The notes: generated by a model not told the origin, from the sequence alone. Shown: positions 1 through 12,096, numbered from the stretch's first letter. The stretch: 38,106 bases of DNA from Pseudomonas ceruminis (GCF_021602025.1 NZ_BQHW01000039.1:1-38106); one strand, 5' to 3'. Translations and numbers: made by a program.

Positions 1-55
1 AGGGCCAGTGGTGTGGGGGAGGGGCGCAGGCTGGCAGGTGTGGGAGAACATTACC

Positions 56-87
56 GGCCGCTTCGCAGGGTTGCCCACGAAACGGCC
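56..87. repeat. REP-like imperfect palindrome downstream of rsmA
   Basis: An imperfect inverted repeat: a GGCCGCTTCGCAGGG arm, a short TTG loop, and a CCCACGAAACGGCC arm. It resembles the GGCC-TTCG-GGG core of the REP palindromes common in P. putida gaps and is related to the copies near 12778 and 25470. It lies just past the rsmA stop, so it could also act as a 3' hairpin for the operon. The first 100 bases show no convincing gene; the start of apaG, which usually follows rsmA, is not visible and probably lies outside the window. Confidence 0.5.
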
Positions 88-100
88 AGTATGGGTGCTA

Positions 101-901
101 TCAGGCTTGCTGTACCGCCAGCTGGTCGGCCAGGCGCACGAATGCTGCCAGGTCCAGTTGCTCGGGACGCAGGCTGCCATCGACACCGGCGGCCTCAATG
201 GCCTGGCTGTCGAGCAGGCCTTTGAGGGTGTTGCGCAACGTTTTGCGTCGCTGGTTGAAGGCTTCGCGAACCACGCGTTCGAGCAGCAGAGGGTCCTTGG
301 CCGGGAACGGCAGCACTTCATGCGGCACCAGGCGCACGATGGCCGAGTCCACCTTCGGCGGCGGGTTGAACGCGCCGGGGCCGACGTTGAACAGGTGCTC
401 GACCCGGCAGTGGTACTGGACCATGATCGACAAGCGCCCCCAGTCACCGCCGCCTGGCCCTGCAGCCATGCGCTCGACCACTTCCTTCTGCAGCATGAAG
501 TGCATGTCGCGGATCAGCCCAGCATGGCTGAGTAGGTGGAAGATCAGTGGGGTGGAAATGTTGTAAGGCAGGTTGCCGACCACCTTGAGGCTGCGCGGTG
601 GCACGCCCAACTGGTTGAAGTCGAACTTCAGGGCATCACCCTGGTGCAGGCGGAAGTTGTCGCGGCCGGCGAACTTGTGCTGCAGGATCGGCACCAGGTC
701 CTTGTCCAGCTCGACGACGTCCAGTTGTGCGCCGCTGCCCAGCAGGCCCTCGGTGAGGGCGCCCTGGCCTGGGCCGATTTCCAGCAGGTGTTCCCCGGCC
801 TTGGCGTTGATGGCGCGCAGGATGCGGTCGATGATGCCCGCGTCGTGCAGGAAGTTCTGCCCGAAGCGCTTGCGCGCCCGGTGTTGGTATTGCTCGTTCA
901 T
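101..901 (-). CDS. rsmA: 16S rRNA (adenine1518/1519-N6)-dimethyltransferase RsmA (KsgA)
   Basis: Dimethylates the two adjacent adenines in the helix 45 loop of 16S rRNA late in 30S assembly, using S-adenosylmethionine; its loss gives kasugamycin resistance. The 266-residue protein is normal length. The N-terminal RKRFGQNFL signature is at residues 11-18, the SAM-binding [10 protein letters not shown] at 41-50, and the catalytic NLPY at 110-113. The ATG overlaps the pdxA stop by four bases (ATGA), so the two are probably translationally coupled. It is the last gene in this window of the lptD-surA-pdxA-rsmA cluster, which in many gammaproteobacteria continues into apaG and apaH. Confidence 0.97.
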   Translation of the reverse strand: MNEQYQHRARKRFGQNFLHDAGIIDRILRAINAKAGEHLLEIGPGQGALTEGLLGSGAQLDVVELDKDLVPILQHKFAGRDNFRLHQGDALKFDFNQLGVPPRSLKVVGNLPYNISTPLIFHLLSHAGLIRDMHFMLQKEVVERMAAGPGGGDWGRLSIMVQYHCRVEHLFNVGPGAFNPPPKVDSAIVRLVPHEVLPFPAKDPLLLERVVREAFNQRRKTLRNTLKGLLDSQAIEAAGVDGSLRPEQLDLAAFVRLADQLAVQQA

Positions 902-1887
902 GGTCGGTTCTCGGCCATCTGGTAGGCGGTTTCCAGGGCGACGCGCAGGCTGCCGGTATCGACCTTGCCGGTGCCGGCCAGGTCCAGGGCGGTGCCATGA
1001 TCGACCGACGTGCGGATGATCGGCAGGCCCAGGGTCACATTGACTGCGGCGCCAAAGCCTTTGTACTTGAGCACGGGCAGGCCTTGGTCGTGGTACATCG
1101 CCAGCACCGCGTCGCAGTGCTCCAGATATTTGGGGGTAAACAGGGTATCGGCCGGCAGCGGGCCGCGCAGGTCCATGCCTTCGGTGCGCAGGCGGGCCAG
1201 TGTCGGCTCGATGATGTCGATTTCTTCGCGGCCAAGGTGGCCGCCTTCCCCGGCATGCGGGTTGAGCCCGCAGACCAGGATGCGCGGGTTGGCAATGCCG
1301 AACTTGTCACGCATGTCGGCGTGCAGGATGCGGGTAACCCGTTCCACGCGCTCTGCGGTGATGGCGTCGGCGATGTCCCGCAAGGGCAGGTGCGTGGTCA
1401 CCAGCGCCACGCGCAGGCCATGGGTGGCCAGCATCATCACCACCTGGGTGGTGTGGGTCAGGTCAGCCAGGAACTCGGTATGGCCGGAAAAGGCGATGCC
1501 GCTTTCGTTGATCACGCCCTTGTGCACGGGGGCGGTGATCATCCCGTCGAAGTGGCCGTCGAGGCAGCCCTGGCCGGCGCGGGTCAGGGTTTGCAGGACG
1601 AACGCCGCGTTGGCTTTATCCAGTTGGCCTGGCACCACCGCTGCGGCCAATGGCGTATCCCAGACATACAGGCTGCCAGCAGGCGCAGGCTGGTCGGGCC
1701 ATTGGCCTGGGCTTACGGGTAGCAGGCTGACAGCCAGCCCCAGCTGCGTGGCCCGCTCGGCGAGCAGGTCACGGCTGGTGATGGCGATCAGAGGGTGGGG
1801 CTGGGCGTCGGCGGCGAGCAGCAGGCACAGGTCGGGGCCTATGCCGGCTGGTTCACCGGGGGTGACAGCGAAGCGCAGCGGCTTCAC
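898..1887 (-). CDS. pdxA: 4-hydroxythreonine-4-phosphate dehydrogenase PdxA
   Basis: Oxidises 4-phosphohydroxy-L-threonine with NAD in the DXP-dependent pyridoxal phosphate pathway; the product decarboxylates and is used by PdxJ. The 329-residue protein has the family N-terminus [12 protein letters not shown]. The three metal-binding histidines are at H166 (TTHLPL), H211 (NPHAGE) and H266 (MYHDQG), the same numbering as the E. coli enzyme. Its start overlaps the surA stop by four bases and its stop overlaps the rsmA start by four, so it is the middle of a tightly coupled operon. No oddities were seen. Confidence 0.97.
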   Translation of the reverse strand: MKPLRFAVTPGEPAGIGPDLCLLLAADAQPHPLIAITSRDLLAERATQLGLAVSLLPVSPGQWPDQPAPAGSLYVWDTPLAAAVVPGQLDKANAAFVLQTLTRAGQGCLDGHFDGMITAPVHKGVINESGIAFSGHTEFLADLTHTTQVVMMLATHGLRVALVTTHLPLRDIADAITAERVERVTRILHADMRDKFGIANPRILVCGLNPHAGEGGHLGREEIDIIEPTLARLRTEGMDLRGPLPADTLFTPKYLEHCDAVLAMYHDQGLPVLKYKGFGAAVNVTLGLPIIRTSVDHGTALDLAGTGKVDTGSLRVALETAYQMAENRP

Positions 1888-3209
1888 TGTACGGCCTGGT
1901 CAGCGCCAGGCAGCTTGATTTCAACGTAGGCTTCGTCGCGGATCTGGCGCAGCCAGGTCTGCAGCTCTTCGTCGTACTTGCGGTTGCGCAGGACGTTCAG
2001 GGCCTGTTGCTCACGGGCCTGTTCGGTGCTGTCGGTGGCGCGGCGGCCCAGCACTTCCAGAACATGCCAGCCGTACTGGGTCTTGAACGGTTTGGTCACC
2101 ACGCCTTGCTGGGCGTTGGCCATCTGCTCGCGGAACTCAGGTACCAGGCTGTTCGGGTCGACCCAGTTGAGGTCGCCGCCGTTGAGCGCCGAACCCGGGT
2201 CTTCCGAGAAGCTTTTCGCCAGGGTGGCGAAGTCTTCGCCGTCATTGATCCGCTCGTAGAGTTTCTCGGCGAGCTGCTTGGTGGCCGCTTCGCTGCGAAC
2301 TTCGCTTGGCTTGATCAGAATGTGGCGCACATGCACTTCATCACGCAGCACGTTCTCGCTGCCACCGCGCTTCTCTTCCAGCTTGAGGATGATGAAGCCG
2401 TTGGGGATGCGGATTGGCTGGGTGATATCACCGATGGCCATGCTGCTGAGCAGCTTGGCGAAGTCCGGTGGCAGCTGGCCGGCCTTACGCCAGCCCATCT
2501 CGCCGCCTTCCAGGGCGTTTTCGCTGGCCGAGCGAGCGATGGCCATCTGGCCAAAATCCGCGCCCTGCTTGAGCTGCTGGTAAACGTCGCCGACCTGACG
2601 TGCTGCGGCCTGGATGGCGTCCGAATTGGCGCCTTCCGGGGTCGGGATCAGGATGTTGGCCAGGCGGTACTCTTCCGACATCTGCATCTTGCCCAGGTCG
2701 GAGTTGAGGAAGTTCTTCACTTCCTGCTCGGACACCTGGATGCGCTCGGCCACGCGGCGCTGGCGCACGCGGCTGATGATCATTTCACGCTTGACCTGCT
2801 CGCGGGCATCGTCGAACGACAGGCCGTCGTGGGCCAGGGCGGCGCGGAACTGGTCCAGGGTCATGCCGTTGCGCTGGGCAATGGTGCCAATGGCCTGGTT
2901 CAGTTCTTCATCGGTGATGCGGATGCCCGAACGTTCGCCAATCTGCAATTGCAGGTTCTCGACGATCAGGCGCTCCAGAACCTGCTGCTCCAGCGCGCCG
3001 GCTGGCGGTACACCGCCGCCGCGCTTGGCGATGGTTTGCTGCACCTCGTGGACGCGCTGGTCCAGTTGGCTTTGCATGACCACATCGTTGTCGACGATGG
3101 CCACCACTCGGTCCAGGGGTTGCACCGCGGCATGCACCGCGCCGCTCAGCAAAACAGCGCCCAGCAACACTGGGCGCAGACGATCAATAAGCTTGGTCTT
3201 CACGTTCAC
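1884..3209 (-). CDS. surA: Periplasmic chaperone and peptidyl-prolyl isomerase SurA
   Basis: SurA escorts unfolded outer-membrane beta-barrel proteins across the periplasm to the BAM machinery; LptD, encoded just upstream, is a classic client. The 441-residue product has a signal peptide ending near residue 28 (VHA-AV), an N-terminal chaperone domain, and two parvulin domains at about 178-280 and 290-390. The start is GTG at 3207-3209, with an AAGG Shine-Dalgarno element about five bases upstream. A second GTG two codons later (3201-3203) is equally possible and gives 439 residues. The first 26 bases overlap the end of lptD, which suggests translational coupling. Confidence 0.96.
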   Translation of the reverse strand: MNVKTKLIDRLRPVLLGAVLLSGAVHAAVQPLDRVVAIVDNDVVMQSQLDQRVHEVQQTIAKRGGGVPPAGALEQQVLERLIVENLQLQIGERSGIRITDEELNQAIGTIAQRNGMTLDQFRAALAHDGLSFDDAREQVKREMIISRVRQRRVAERIQVSEQEVKNFLNSDLGKMQMSEEYRLANILIPTPEGANSDAIQAAARQVGDVYQQLKQGADFGQMAIARSASENALEGGEMGWRKAGQLPPDFAKLLSSMAIGDITQPIRIPNGFIILKLEEKRGGSENVLRDEVHVRHILIKPSEVRSEAATKQLAEKLYERINDGEDFATLAKSFSEDPGSALNGGDLNWVDPNSLVPEFREQMANAQQGVVTKPFKTQYGWHVLEVLGRRATDSTEQAREQQALNVLRNRKYDEELQTWLRQIRDEAYVEIKLPGADQAVQ

Positions 3210-5988
3210 GGTAACCTTGAATGCCTTGGTCGAGGAAAGATTCGACCTTGTTGCCTACCACGCCACCGAGGCCTTTCAGCACGATCTGCAGGAAGATGCC
3301 ATGGTCGCCTTTTTCGTTCTGCGGAGTGGCCTGGCTGAAGTCGTCGTAGTCCATCCAGTAACGGTTGATCAGACGCAGCTTCCAGCAGCAGTTGTCGTAC
3401 TCGAAACCGCCCATGGCTTCCAGGGTGCGGTTGCGGTTGTAGTCATGCTGCCAGCGGGCGATAACGCTCCATTGCGGGACGATCGGCCAGATGACCGAGA
3501 AATCGTGCTGCTGGATCTTGTAGTAGTCCTTGATGTAGTTCGGATCGCCTGGCGTGCCATAGTCGCCGCCGCCCACCTTCCAGGTACCGGTGGTGGAGTC
3601 GTAGGCGATGGTGTCGTTGCGGTAGCGATAACCGAGGTTGACCACCTTGTTCGGGTTGTCTTCAGGCTGGTAGTGGAACATCGCGCTGCCCGAGCGGGTG
3701 CTGCGGCTGTCCGGGTCCCAGTTGAAGTCCGAATTGAAGCGCCAGTCGCGGTTGAAGTAGTAGTTGTACATCAGGGCGTACGGCGATACGTCGGATTGCG
3801 AGTCCTTGCGGTCACGGTAATCGAGACCTGGCAGTTGGACTTTGCGGTCTTTGAAGTAATACGCCTGGCCGATGCTGACGTTCTGGCGTTCGAAGCCGTT
3901 GTCTTCGATCCAGCGGCTGGTCACGCCGAGCGACAGCTTGTTCTCGTCGCCGATGCGGTCGGTGCCGCTGAAGCGGTTGTCGCGGAACAGCGAATCGAAG
4001 TTGAACAGCGTTTCGCCGGAGTCGAAGAGCGGGATGTCCTTCTGATCCTTGTAAGGAACATAGAGGTAGAACAGGCGCGGTTCGAGGGTCTGGCGATAAT
4101 TGGAGCCGAACAACTGGGTCTGGCGGTCGAAATACAGCCCGCTGTCGACGCTGAAGACTGGTACGTCGCGGTTCAAGGAACTGTTGTAACTGCCGTAACC
4201 TGGCAAGCTTGACTGGGCGGCCGCCTCAGCCTTGCCTTGGCCATCCAGATCAAGATCGTACTGGGTATAAACGTACTTCAGCTTAGGTGTGATGTAGCCG
4301 TAGGAGGCCTGCATCGGGAGGCTGATTGCGGGTGCGATATTAAGGCGATTGCCGTTTGCCCGAGCAATGCCGCTGACGTTCTGGTCAAGACGGCGGCCAG
4401 CGGCGCCAGCACTGAAGTCGGGGTTGCCATCCTTGTCAGTAACGAAGTCGTCCTTCAGGTTCCGGTCAAAGCGTACAGCCTCGGTCTGGTAGCTGAAGTC
4501 GAAGCCGCCCGGATGGTACGGCAGCATGCCGTCGATGGTGATCTGCGGCAGTTTGTTGTACGGGGTGATCTGCGACAGGGTCGCCATCTCGTACGCCTGG
4601 GCATTCAGCCGAGCGGTGTAGGTGTCGCCACGCCAGGTCAGTGCACCTTGCTGGTTCACTACGTCATGGCTTTCAACGCCAATCTGGTCGCTTTCCAGGT
4701 CCTGGAAGTAGAACGGGTCGCTGATATCGGTGTAATCGACTTCAGTCATCAGGCGCTCGTCCAGGCCACCTTTGTGCTGCCAGTTGATCATCCAGCGCTG
4801 TTCTTTGTAATCAGTCTGGTCTTTACGATCGTCGTTCTTGTCGTTCAGGTACGCGCCGCCGAACTGGCCTTCGCTGGACTTGGTCAGGTAGCGGAACTCG
4901 CCTTCCATCAACAAGCCGCGTTTGGTCATGTAGCGCGGGTACAAGGTGGCGTCGTAGTTCGGCGCCAGGTTGAAGTAGTACGGCGTGACCAGCATGAAGC
5001 CGGTGTCGCTGGTGCTGCTGAACGAAGGTGGCAGGAAGCCGGACTGGCGACGGTCGTCGATCGGGAAGTAGATGTACGGTGTGTAGAACACCGGGAAATC
5101 CTTGACCCGCAGGGTGACGTTGGTCGCGGTACCGAAGCCGGTCGCCGGGTTCAGGGTGATGTTGTTGCCCTTGAGCTGCCAGGCGTTGCTGCCCGGTTCG
5201 CAGGTGGTGTACGTGCCGTCCTTGAGACGGATGATGGCGTTTTCGCCACGCTTGGCGTACAGGGCGTTGCCGCGAATGTGCGACTTGTGCATCACGTATT
5301 CGGCGTTGTCGACCTGGGCTTCACCCGTGTCGAGCTGGATCTGTGCCTGGTCACCGACCACCAGCGAGCCGTTGTCGCGGATTTTGACGTTGCCCTTGAG
5401 CTCGCCGCGATTCTCGGTCTGGTACAGGTTGGCTTCGTCGGCCTCGGCCTGCATGCTGCCTTGGCGCATGACCACGTCACCGGCGAGGGTCGCGATCTGC
5501 TGCTCCTGCTGGTACTTGGAAACCTTGGCGTTGATGTAGGTCGGCGACTCGTCCTTGGGCGTGGTGTCAGCCATGCCAGGGCGGGTTGGCTCGATGTACG
5601 CACCACCACAGTACGGGCCGGTCTCGGCCAGCTGGGCTGCGGTGAGTTTTTCGCGCGGGACCCAATCGAGATGGCTGTAGTCTTCGCTACGCGACTTCAG
5701 GCCGCGGCCCTTGCTCTGGGTAACCAGCACGGGCTTGTCGGCGCTTTCGGCCTCGGCAGACGGGGCCTCGGTACCTGACGTGAGCGCAGCACCCTCATGC
5801 ACCGGGCGCGGTGGGAGGTTGTTGACTGGGGCCTTGGGCTTGCAGTCCCAACCACCGGAGGCGGACACTTGGCAGTCGAACTGCTCGGCTGCCACCACGT
5901 ACGAGGTGGCCAGAGGTTGCAGGGCCAGCAGACCGCCGGTCACCAGCAACGGAAACTTTCTACGAAACGCGGGGGATTTCAATGCCAT
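3184..5988 (-). CDS. lptD: LPS-assembly outer-membrane protein LptD (OstA/Imp)
   Basis: With LptE it forms the outer-membrane translocon that inserts lipopolysaccharide into the outer leaflet. The open frame extends upstream to 6195, but ATG 5986-5988 is chosen because it opens a proper signal peptide ([12 protein letters not shown], then a hydrophobic stretch ending VVAAE). This gives 934 residues. An LptA/OstA-like periplasmic domain covers roughly residues 150-260, followed by a long Tyr- and Asp-rich beta-barrel. The adjacent C-terminal cysteines C867 and C868 (NCCWKL) and N-terminal cysteines fit the disulfide pairing known to be needed for LptD maturation. It is the first gene of lptD-surA-pdxA-rsmA and is divergent from amgK. 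Confidence 0.97.
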   Translation of the reverse strand: MALKSPAFRRKFPLLVTGGLLALQPLATSYVVAAEQFDCQVSASGGWDCKPKAPVNNLPPRPVHEGAALTSGTEAPSAEAESADKPVLVTQSKGRGLKSRSEDYSHLDWVPREKLTAAQLAETGPYCGGAYIEPTRPGMADTTPKDESPTYINAKVSKYQQEQQIATLAGDVVMRQGSMQAEADEANLYQTENRGELKGNVKIRDNGSLVVGDQAQIQLDTGEAQVDNAEYVMHKSHIRGNALYAKRGENAIIRLKDGTYTTCEPGSNAWQLKGNNITLNPATGFGTATNVTLRVKDFPVFYTPYIYFPIDDRRQSGFLPPSFSSTSDTGFMLVTPYYFNLAPNYDATLYPRYMTKRGLLMEGEFRYLTKSSEGQFGGAYLNDKNDDRKDQTDYKEQRWMINWQHKGGLDERLMTEVDYTDISDPFYFQDLESDQIGVESHDVVNQQGALTWRGDTYTARLNAQAYEMATLSQITPYNKLPQITIDGMLPYHPGGFDFSYQTEAVRFDRNLKDDFVTDKDGNPDFSAGAAGRRLDQNVSGIARANGNRLNIAPAISLPMQASYGYITPKLKYVYTQYDLDLDGQGKAEAAAQSSLPGYGSYNSSLNRDVPVFSVDSGLYFDRQTQLFGSNYRQTLEPRLFYLYVPYKDQKDIPLFDSGETLFNFDSLFRDNRFSGTDRIGDENKLSLGVTSRWIEDNGFERQNVSIGQAYYFKDRKVQLPGLDYRDRKDSQSDVSPYALMYNYYFNRDWRFNSDFNWDPDSRSTRSGSAMFHYQPEDNPNKVVNLGYRYRNDTIAYDSTTGTWKVGGGDYGTPGDPNYIKDYYKIQQHDFSVIWPIVPQWSVIARWQHDYNRNRTLEAMGGFEYDNCCWKLRLINRYWMDYDDFSQATPQNEKGDHGIFLQIVLKGLGGVVGNKVESFLDQGIQGYREREDQAY

Positions 5989-6068
5989 CTTATTAGTCCG
6001 GGCTTCCTGCGTGCCATCTGCCCGCGTGTGGGGCCGCACGCCTCTCGATGGTCTGAAAAAGATGCTGG

Positions 6069-6105
6069 ATAATAAAGCATGACCCGCTTGACGGCTAGGG
6101 CCGTC
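6069..6105 (-). promoter_or_regulatory. Candidate lptD promoter region with an adjacent palindrome
   Basis: The 130-base gap between divergent lptD and amgK holds a minus-strand TATTAT (6069-6074) that could be a -10 box. A perfect inverted repeat GACGGC-TAGG-GCCGTC (6090-6105) lies where the -35 would be. No good -35 hexamer is visible, so the promoter call is weak. The palindrome could be an operator or a short hairpin in the amgK leader. Confidence 0.3.
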
Positions 6106-6118
6106 GGAGACCCTTGTA

Positions 6119-7806
<1,688 letters not shown>

Positions 7807-7807
7807 T

Positions 7808-8572
7808 ATGTGGTGGCCAGGCACGGTGATCGGGCTGGGCGCAGGCTTTGCGGTCGCCAGCATCCCCGGCGCGCTGCTCGGCGCGCTGCTGGGACAGGCC
7901 ATGGACCGGCGCCTGCGTGTGCAAGGCTGGGACGACATGCGCGAGCGACTGGGTGGCCGGCCGGCATTACGCGACGAAGAATTGCTGTTCGTTCTGCTCG
8001 GGCGCCTGGCCAAAAGCGATGGGCGGGTGGTGGAGCAGCATATCCAGCAGGCTCGCCAGGAAATGGTGCGCCTGGACCTGGCCGAAGCGGCACGGCTGCG
8101 TGCCATCGCCGCATTCAACCGCGGCAAAGCGGGCAAGGATCGCCTTACCGGCCACCTGCGCCGTATCCGCCTGCAACCCCATGCGGCCGAGGGTACCCTG
8201 CGTGCGTGCTGGCGCATGGCCTGGGCCGATGGCAAGGCGGGGCAGCAGGAGCGCGAACTGCTGCTGGACTGGGGGCAGAAGCTTGGGCTCAGCCGCCGTC
8301 AGGTGCAGGCCCTGTCGCTGGAGTATGAGCCGCGCAAGACGAATGCAGCCAGCTCTGGCATGACCTACGCGGCCGCGCTGCGGTTGCTGGGTGTCGAGGC
8401 CGACAGCGAAGGTGATCGGGTCAAGCAGGCCTATCGGCGGCTGGTCAGCCGGCATCACCCGGACAAGCTGGCAGGGAGCGGGGCCAGCGACGCGCAGGTG
8501 CGCGAAGCGACCGAGCGAACCCGAGAGCTGCACCAGGCCTACGCATTGATCCGCAAGCGGCGCGGGTTTTGA
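7808..8572 (+). CDS. djlA: DjlA-like membrane-anchored J-domain co-chaperone
   Basis: An inner-membrane DnaJ-type protein expected to stimulate DnaK. The 254-residue protein has one N-terminal Gly/Ala-rich membrane segment (about 5-30). A TerB-like helical domain spans about 55-165, where conserved acidic residues occur in KSDGRV and WADGKAG. A C-terminal J domain spans about 187-254, with the essential HPD triad at 217-219. This order is that of DjlA. The start is one base after the murU stop, so it is probably co-expressed with the MurNAc salvage genes; whether that has functional meaning is unknown. Confidence 0.88.
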   Translation: MWWPGTVIGLGAGFAVASIPGALLGALLGQAMDRRLRVQGWDDMRERLGGRPALRDEELLFVLLGRLAKSDGRVVEQHIQQARQEMVRLDLAEAARLRAIAAFNRGKAGKDRLTGHLRRIRLQPHAAEGTLRACWRMAWADGKAGQQERELLLDWGQKLGLSRRQVQALSLEYEPRKTNAASSGMTYAAALRLLGVEADSEGDRVKQAYRRLVSRHHPDKLAGSGASDAQVREATERTRELHQAYALIRKRRGF

Positions 8573-8576
8573 GGCT

Positions 8577-8609
8577 GCCCACGCAGACCCTTGTAAGGTT
8601 GTCGTGGGC
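8577..8609. terminator. Hairpin between convergent djlA and DUF3530 genes
   Basis: GCCCACG (8577-8583) pairs with CGTGGGC (8603-8609), and an inner ACCTT/AAGGT-type stem is possible. It sits in the short convergent gap, so it could serve both strands. No strong T-run follows on either side. Confidence 0.45.
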
Positions 8610-8614
8610 GCCGT

Positions 8615-9613
8615 TTATTCCTGCGGCGCCATCCAGCCGCGTACCCGACGGAACAACTGTTCCTGCTCGGCCTCCTTGTTCGCTGGCATGGCAATCAGCG
8701 AAAGCTGCTTGTATTGGCTGTCCTTCTGCCGTTTGCTGGCTTGCAGGCGCTGCGCCGCGGCGTTGCGGTCAGCGGTGCGGGTGGCGTAGTAGAGGTCGGC
8801 AGTCGGCACCTTGAGGGTCGGCGTCAGGCTTTCCAAGTCATGCTCGACCCGTGCCGGGGTCTGCGCGGCGATCATCACCAGTTTCTGCACCTGCGGCGGC
8901 TGCTGCTCGCTGAGGTAGCGCGCTGCCCAATAGGCACCGCTGCCATGGCCGATCAGCACGATACTGCGGGCGTTGTGCTGCTGGGCATAGGCCACGGCCG
9001 CATCCAGGCGAGCGAAGATGCGTTCGGCGTCGGCCTGGTCGTTCTGTTCGCTGGCCTGTTCGGCGTCGGTGCTTTCTGCGGTGTCAGCATCGGCGGCGGT
9101 GGCCTGGGCGACGTTGGCGTTGGCATCGGCGGGCGTGTCTTTTACCGGTGCGGTCTCGCCCGTGCCTTTTGTCGGCTCGGCAGCGGGCGTGGCTTCTACC
9201 CGCGCCTGCGGGCTGTCGGCAAGCAGGTCGGGAAGGCTCAGGCTCAGGCTGTGCCAGCCGATATCGGGGAACTTGCGTCGCAGTGGGCCGACCGTGTTTG
9301 GCCAGTCGGCGTTCTCACCGGCACCCGGAACGATGATCACCGCGCCTTTCGGGTCGCTGTCGTTGGCGGGTTTCCACAGGGCCAGGAAGCTATCGGCACC
9401 GGCCTGCAGCGTCTGCTGCTCAGCCTTGGGTACCAGGCGCTCGAGGGCCTGTGCTTCTTCCTGGCTACGCTCCAGCAGAGGCGGCCTGGGAGTGGGCGCG
9501 GCAGTCGCTTCGGCAGCAGCTGCAGGTTTTTCAGCGTCGGCGGCCAGCGCGCCGATAGGTAGAAGTGAGGCGAGGCAGCACATTGCCAGCGTCGTGCGAT
9601 AAAGTGTGAACAT
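8615..9613 (-). CDS. DUF3530 family secreted alpha/beta-hydrolase-like protein
   Basis: Function not established. The 332-residue protein starts with a signal peptide (cleavage near ALA-AD, residue 25), so it is probably periplasmic. It has hydrolase-fold features: VIIVPGAGENADWP (93-106), resembling an oxyanion-hole strand, and a nucleophile elbow GHGSG with S225. Between about residues 138 and 195 lies a low-complexity insert rich in Ala, Asp, Glu and Thr, typical of a flexible linker. It is transcribed towards the djlA-like gene and divergently from the sensor kinase. It may be an esterase or peptidase, but no substrate can be read from the sequence. Confidence 0.8.
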   Translation of the reverse strand: MFTLYRTTLAMCCLASLLPIGALAADAEKPAAAAEATAAPTPRPPLLERSQEEAQALERLVPKAEQQTLQAGADSFLALWKPANDSDPKGAVIIVPGAGENADWPNTVGPLRRKFPDIGWHSLSLSLPDLLADSPQARVEATPAAEPTKGTGETAPVKDTPADANANVAQATAADADTAESTDAEQASEQNDQADAERIFARLDAAVAYAQQHNARSIVLIGHGSGAYWAARYLSEQQPPQVQKLVMIAAQTPARVEHDLESLTPTLKVPTADLYYATRTADRNAAAQRLQASKRQKDSQYKQLSLIAMPANKEAEQEQLFRRVRGWMAPQE

Positions 9614-9666
9614 GAATCAACCCAAGGCCAGAATGATACCGGCAGCCTAATAGTATTTGCCCGCGA

Positions 9667-9685
9667 CGGCCATGCTGCATGGCCG
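9667..9685 (+). promoter_or_regulatory. Perfect hairpin in the upstream region of agtS
   Basis: CGGCCATG, loop CTG, CATGGCCG: a perfect eight-base-pair stem ending 23 bases before the agtS start codon. It could be a 5'-leader hairpin or an operator in the divergent gap. No experiment is known to me. Confidence 0.35.
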
Positions 9686-9708
9686 CCCTTGCCAAGACGA
9701 GCGTGTAG

Positions 9709-12096
9709 ATGAAGCGATTGCGTCGCCTGTTGGTTATCGGCGGGTTGTGGTTACCCTTGATCGCCCTGGCAAACCCGCACGTACCACCGACGGTGTCGCT
9801 CGAGCCTGCGCAGCAACAGTGGCTGGATGCGCACCGCAGCCTGCGGGTGGGCGTGGTGTTGCATGCCCCCTACGCTCAGTTCGATCGCCGCCTGCAGCAA
9901 CTGTACGGCGCCAATGTCGAGCTGGTGAACTGGCTGGCGCAAGCGCTCAGGCTGGACCTCACTTGGCGCAACTTCCCCGACCAGGCCAGCCTCGAGCATG
10001 CCTTGCAGGCAGGCGAGGTCGACTTTGCCCCAGGCCTGATGCAAACACCCGCGAGCTTGCGCCTGTGGTTGTTCAGCGACCCGTACATGCGCGTTCCGCA
10101 ACTGGTGGTCGGGCCGCGTACGGGCGCGATGGCCGTGGAGCTGGAAAAACTCCAGGCCGGCGACCGCGTGGCGGTGCGCATGCCCAGCGTGCTGGCTGAC
10201 TATCTGCGGGGCAACTACGTCAACCTCAGCCTGCAGGGGGTGCCCAACGAGCGCCAGGCCTTGCAACGGGTGATCGGCGGTCAGGCCAGCTATGCGGTAC
10301 TGGATGAAGCTCAGCTCAGCCGGTTATCCCGTGAGAGCGAGTTCGGCGAGTTGGCGATTGTCGGCGATATCGGCCTGCCACAATTGCTGCGGGTGGGTTC
10401 GCGGCCTGACTGGCCGCTATTGGCCGATGTGCTTGAGCGTGGCCTGCAAGCCATGCCGGCCAAGGACCTGGAGCAACTTCACCAGCGTTGGTTGCAGCCT
10501 AAGTACCCGCGCCTGAGCGAATCGGCCGGCTTCTGGCAGAACCTGGCCTTGCTGTTCGGCCTGCTGTTGCTCTGTGCCCTGGCGACGCTGGTATGGCAAC
10601 GCCGGCAGCAGCGCCAGCTGGAGCGCAGCTTGCTGGCAACGCGGGAAAGCCTGGCTGAACGGCAGGTGCGCGAAGAGGCGCTGCGCCTCAGCCAATTCGC
10701 CATCGACCAAAGCACGGTGGGTATCCTCTGGGTCAATTGGGACAGTCATGTGCGCTACGCCAACCACGCTGCCGAACGCATGCTGGGCTATGACGAGGCC
10801 GCATTGCTGGAGCGCCCACTGATCGACTTCGAACCGAACCTGAGCATGGACCGCTGGCTGCAGCTATGGAAGGGCGCACGCGCCGGGGAGACGGGGGCAC
10901 GGCAGTTCGAAACGCACTGCCTGCGCGCCGATGGCAGCCTGTTGCCCGTGGAATTGTCGCTGAGTTTTCTGCGCTTTCGCGATGCCGAGTACCTGGTGGT
11001 CTATCTGGCTGATGTCACCGAGCGCCACCGCGCCCTGGCGGCGCTGCGCGAAAGCGAGGCGCGACTCAAGGGCATTGCTGGCAACGTGCCGGGGTTGGTG
11101 TTCCGCCTGGAACCCACGCCAGCGGAGGGTGACCTTGAGTTTCCTTATATCAGCGAGGGCAGCGAGGCACTGGTGGGCTACACGCCCGCGCAAATCCAGC
11201 ACCCGCAGATGGGCTTGCGCAATCTGGTCCACCCAGAGGACAGGGCGGATTATCACCAGGTCCAGGACTTGGCCATAGCCAGCGATCGGGACTGGTCCTG
11301 GCAGGGCCGCATCCTGACCCGCGACGGCGAAGAGCGCTGGGCCGATATCAAGGCCAGCACCCGGCGCCTGGCCAATGGCCGTGTGGTCTGGGACGGCATC
11401 GTCTGGGACATCACCCAGGGCAAGCGGGCAGAGTTGGCGCTGGCCAGGTCTCAAGAGCAGTTGCGCGAGCTGTCAGCGCACCTGGAGAGTGTGCGTGAGG
11501 AAGAAAAGGCGCGCATTGCCCGTGAGGTGCACGATGAACTGGGGCAGATGCTCACGGTGCTCAAGCTGGAAGTATCAATGTGCGAGCTGGCCTTTGCCGA
11601 GCTCGACCCCGGGCTGAACGAACGGCTGGCCAGCATGAAGCGCCTGATAGCCCAGCTGTTTCAACTGGTACGAGATGTGGCCACGGCGCTGCGCCCGCCG
11701 ATCCTCGATGCTGGCATCGCCTCGGCCATCGAATGGCAGGCACGGCGTTTCGAGGCGCGCACGCAGATTCCCTGCCTGGTGCAGGTGCCGGATAATCTGC
11801 CAGCATTGAGCGATGCCAAGGCCACTGGGCTGTTTCGCATACTGCAAGAGGCCCTGACCAATGTCATGCGCCATGCCCAGGCGCACAGCGTTGAGATCGA
11901 GCTGGTGCACGAGCAGGGGCTGCTGCGCATGACGGTCAGCGATGATGGCATCGGTTTTTGCCATGATCAGCCCCGCCCCTCCTCGTTCGGCTTGGTCGGG
12001 GTGCGTGAGCGGGTGCTGATGCTCGGCGGCAGCGTGCAGTTGCACAGCGAGCCAGGCGAGGGCACCAGCCTGAGCGTGACCATTGCGTTGGACTAG
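9709..12096 (+). CDS. agtS: Sensor histidine kinase with periplasmic amino-acid-binding domain (AgtS-like)
   Basis: A membrane sensor kinase of 795 residues. A signal peptide or first membrane segment is at 5-21. A periplasmic SBP_bac_3-type solute-binding domain is at about 35-265, and a membrane helix at 274-296. Two PAS domains follow at about 325-440 and 450-575. The HisKA_3 domain has phosphoacceptor H608 in REVHDELGQ, and an HATPase domain has N718 and DDGIGF. It overlaps the regulator frame closely and precedes an ABC importer. In P. aeruginosa the gene at the same syntenic place (between the surA-amgK region and rpe-gph-trpE) is agtS, sensing 4-aminobutyrate and 5-aminovalerate. The ligand here is inferred from synteny. 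The Shine-Dalgarno element is weak. Confidence 0.85.
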   Translation: MKRLRRLLVIGGLWLPLIALANPHVPPTVSLEPAQQQWLDAHRSLRVGVVLHAPYAQFDRRLQQLYGANVELVNWLAQALRLDLTWRNFPDQASLEHALQAGEVDFAPGLMQTPASLRLWLFSDPYMRVPQLVVGPRTGAMAVELEKLQAGDRVAVRMPSVLADYLRGNYVNLSLQGVPNERQALQRVIGGQASYAVLDEAQLSRLSRESEFGELAIVGDIGLPQLLRVGSRPDWPLLADVLERGLQAMPAKDLEQLHQRWLQPKYPRLSESAGFWQNLALLFGLLLLCALATLVWQRRQQRQLERSLLATRESLAERQVREEALRLSQFAIDQSTVGILWVNWDSHVRYANHAAERMLGYDEAALLERPLIDFEPNLSMDRWLQLWKGARAGETGARQFETHCLRADGSLLPVELSLSFLRFRDAEYLVVYLADVTERHRALAALRESEARLKGIAGNVPGLVFRLEPTPAEGDLEFPYISEGSEALVGYTPAQIQHPQMGLRNLVHPEDRADYHQVQDLAIASDRDWSWQGRILTRDGEERWADIKASTRRLANGRVVWDGIVWDITQGKRAELALARSQEQLRELSAHLESVREEEKARIAREVHDELGQMLTVLKLEVSMCELAFAELDPGLNERLASMKRLIAQLFQLVRDVATALRPPILDAGIASAIEWQARRFEARTQIPCLVQVPDNLPALSDAKATGLFRILQEALTNVMRHAQAHSVEIELVHEQGLLRMTVSDDGIGFCHDQPRPSSFGLVGVRERVLMLGGSVQLHSEPGEGTSLSVTIALD

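Noticed and set aside
1-100. Possible start of apaG on the minus strand after rsmA
   Set aside because: An ATG frame exists near 52-54, but the encoded residues do not look like the ApaG N-terminus; the segment is better described as a REP-like palindrome.
2007-5778. Long plus-strand open frames opposite surA and lptD
   Set aside because: They mirror well-conserved minus-strand genes, lack ribosome-binding sites and have low-complexity translations typical of GC-rich shadow frames.
9657-10199. Plus-strand frame overlapping the start of agtS
   Set aside because: It overlaps a clear signal peptide and solute-binding domain in another phase; the translation is Arg/Gly/Ala-rich without motifs.
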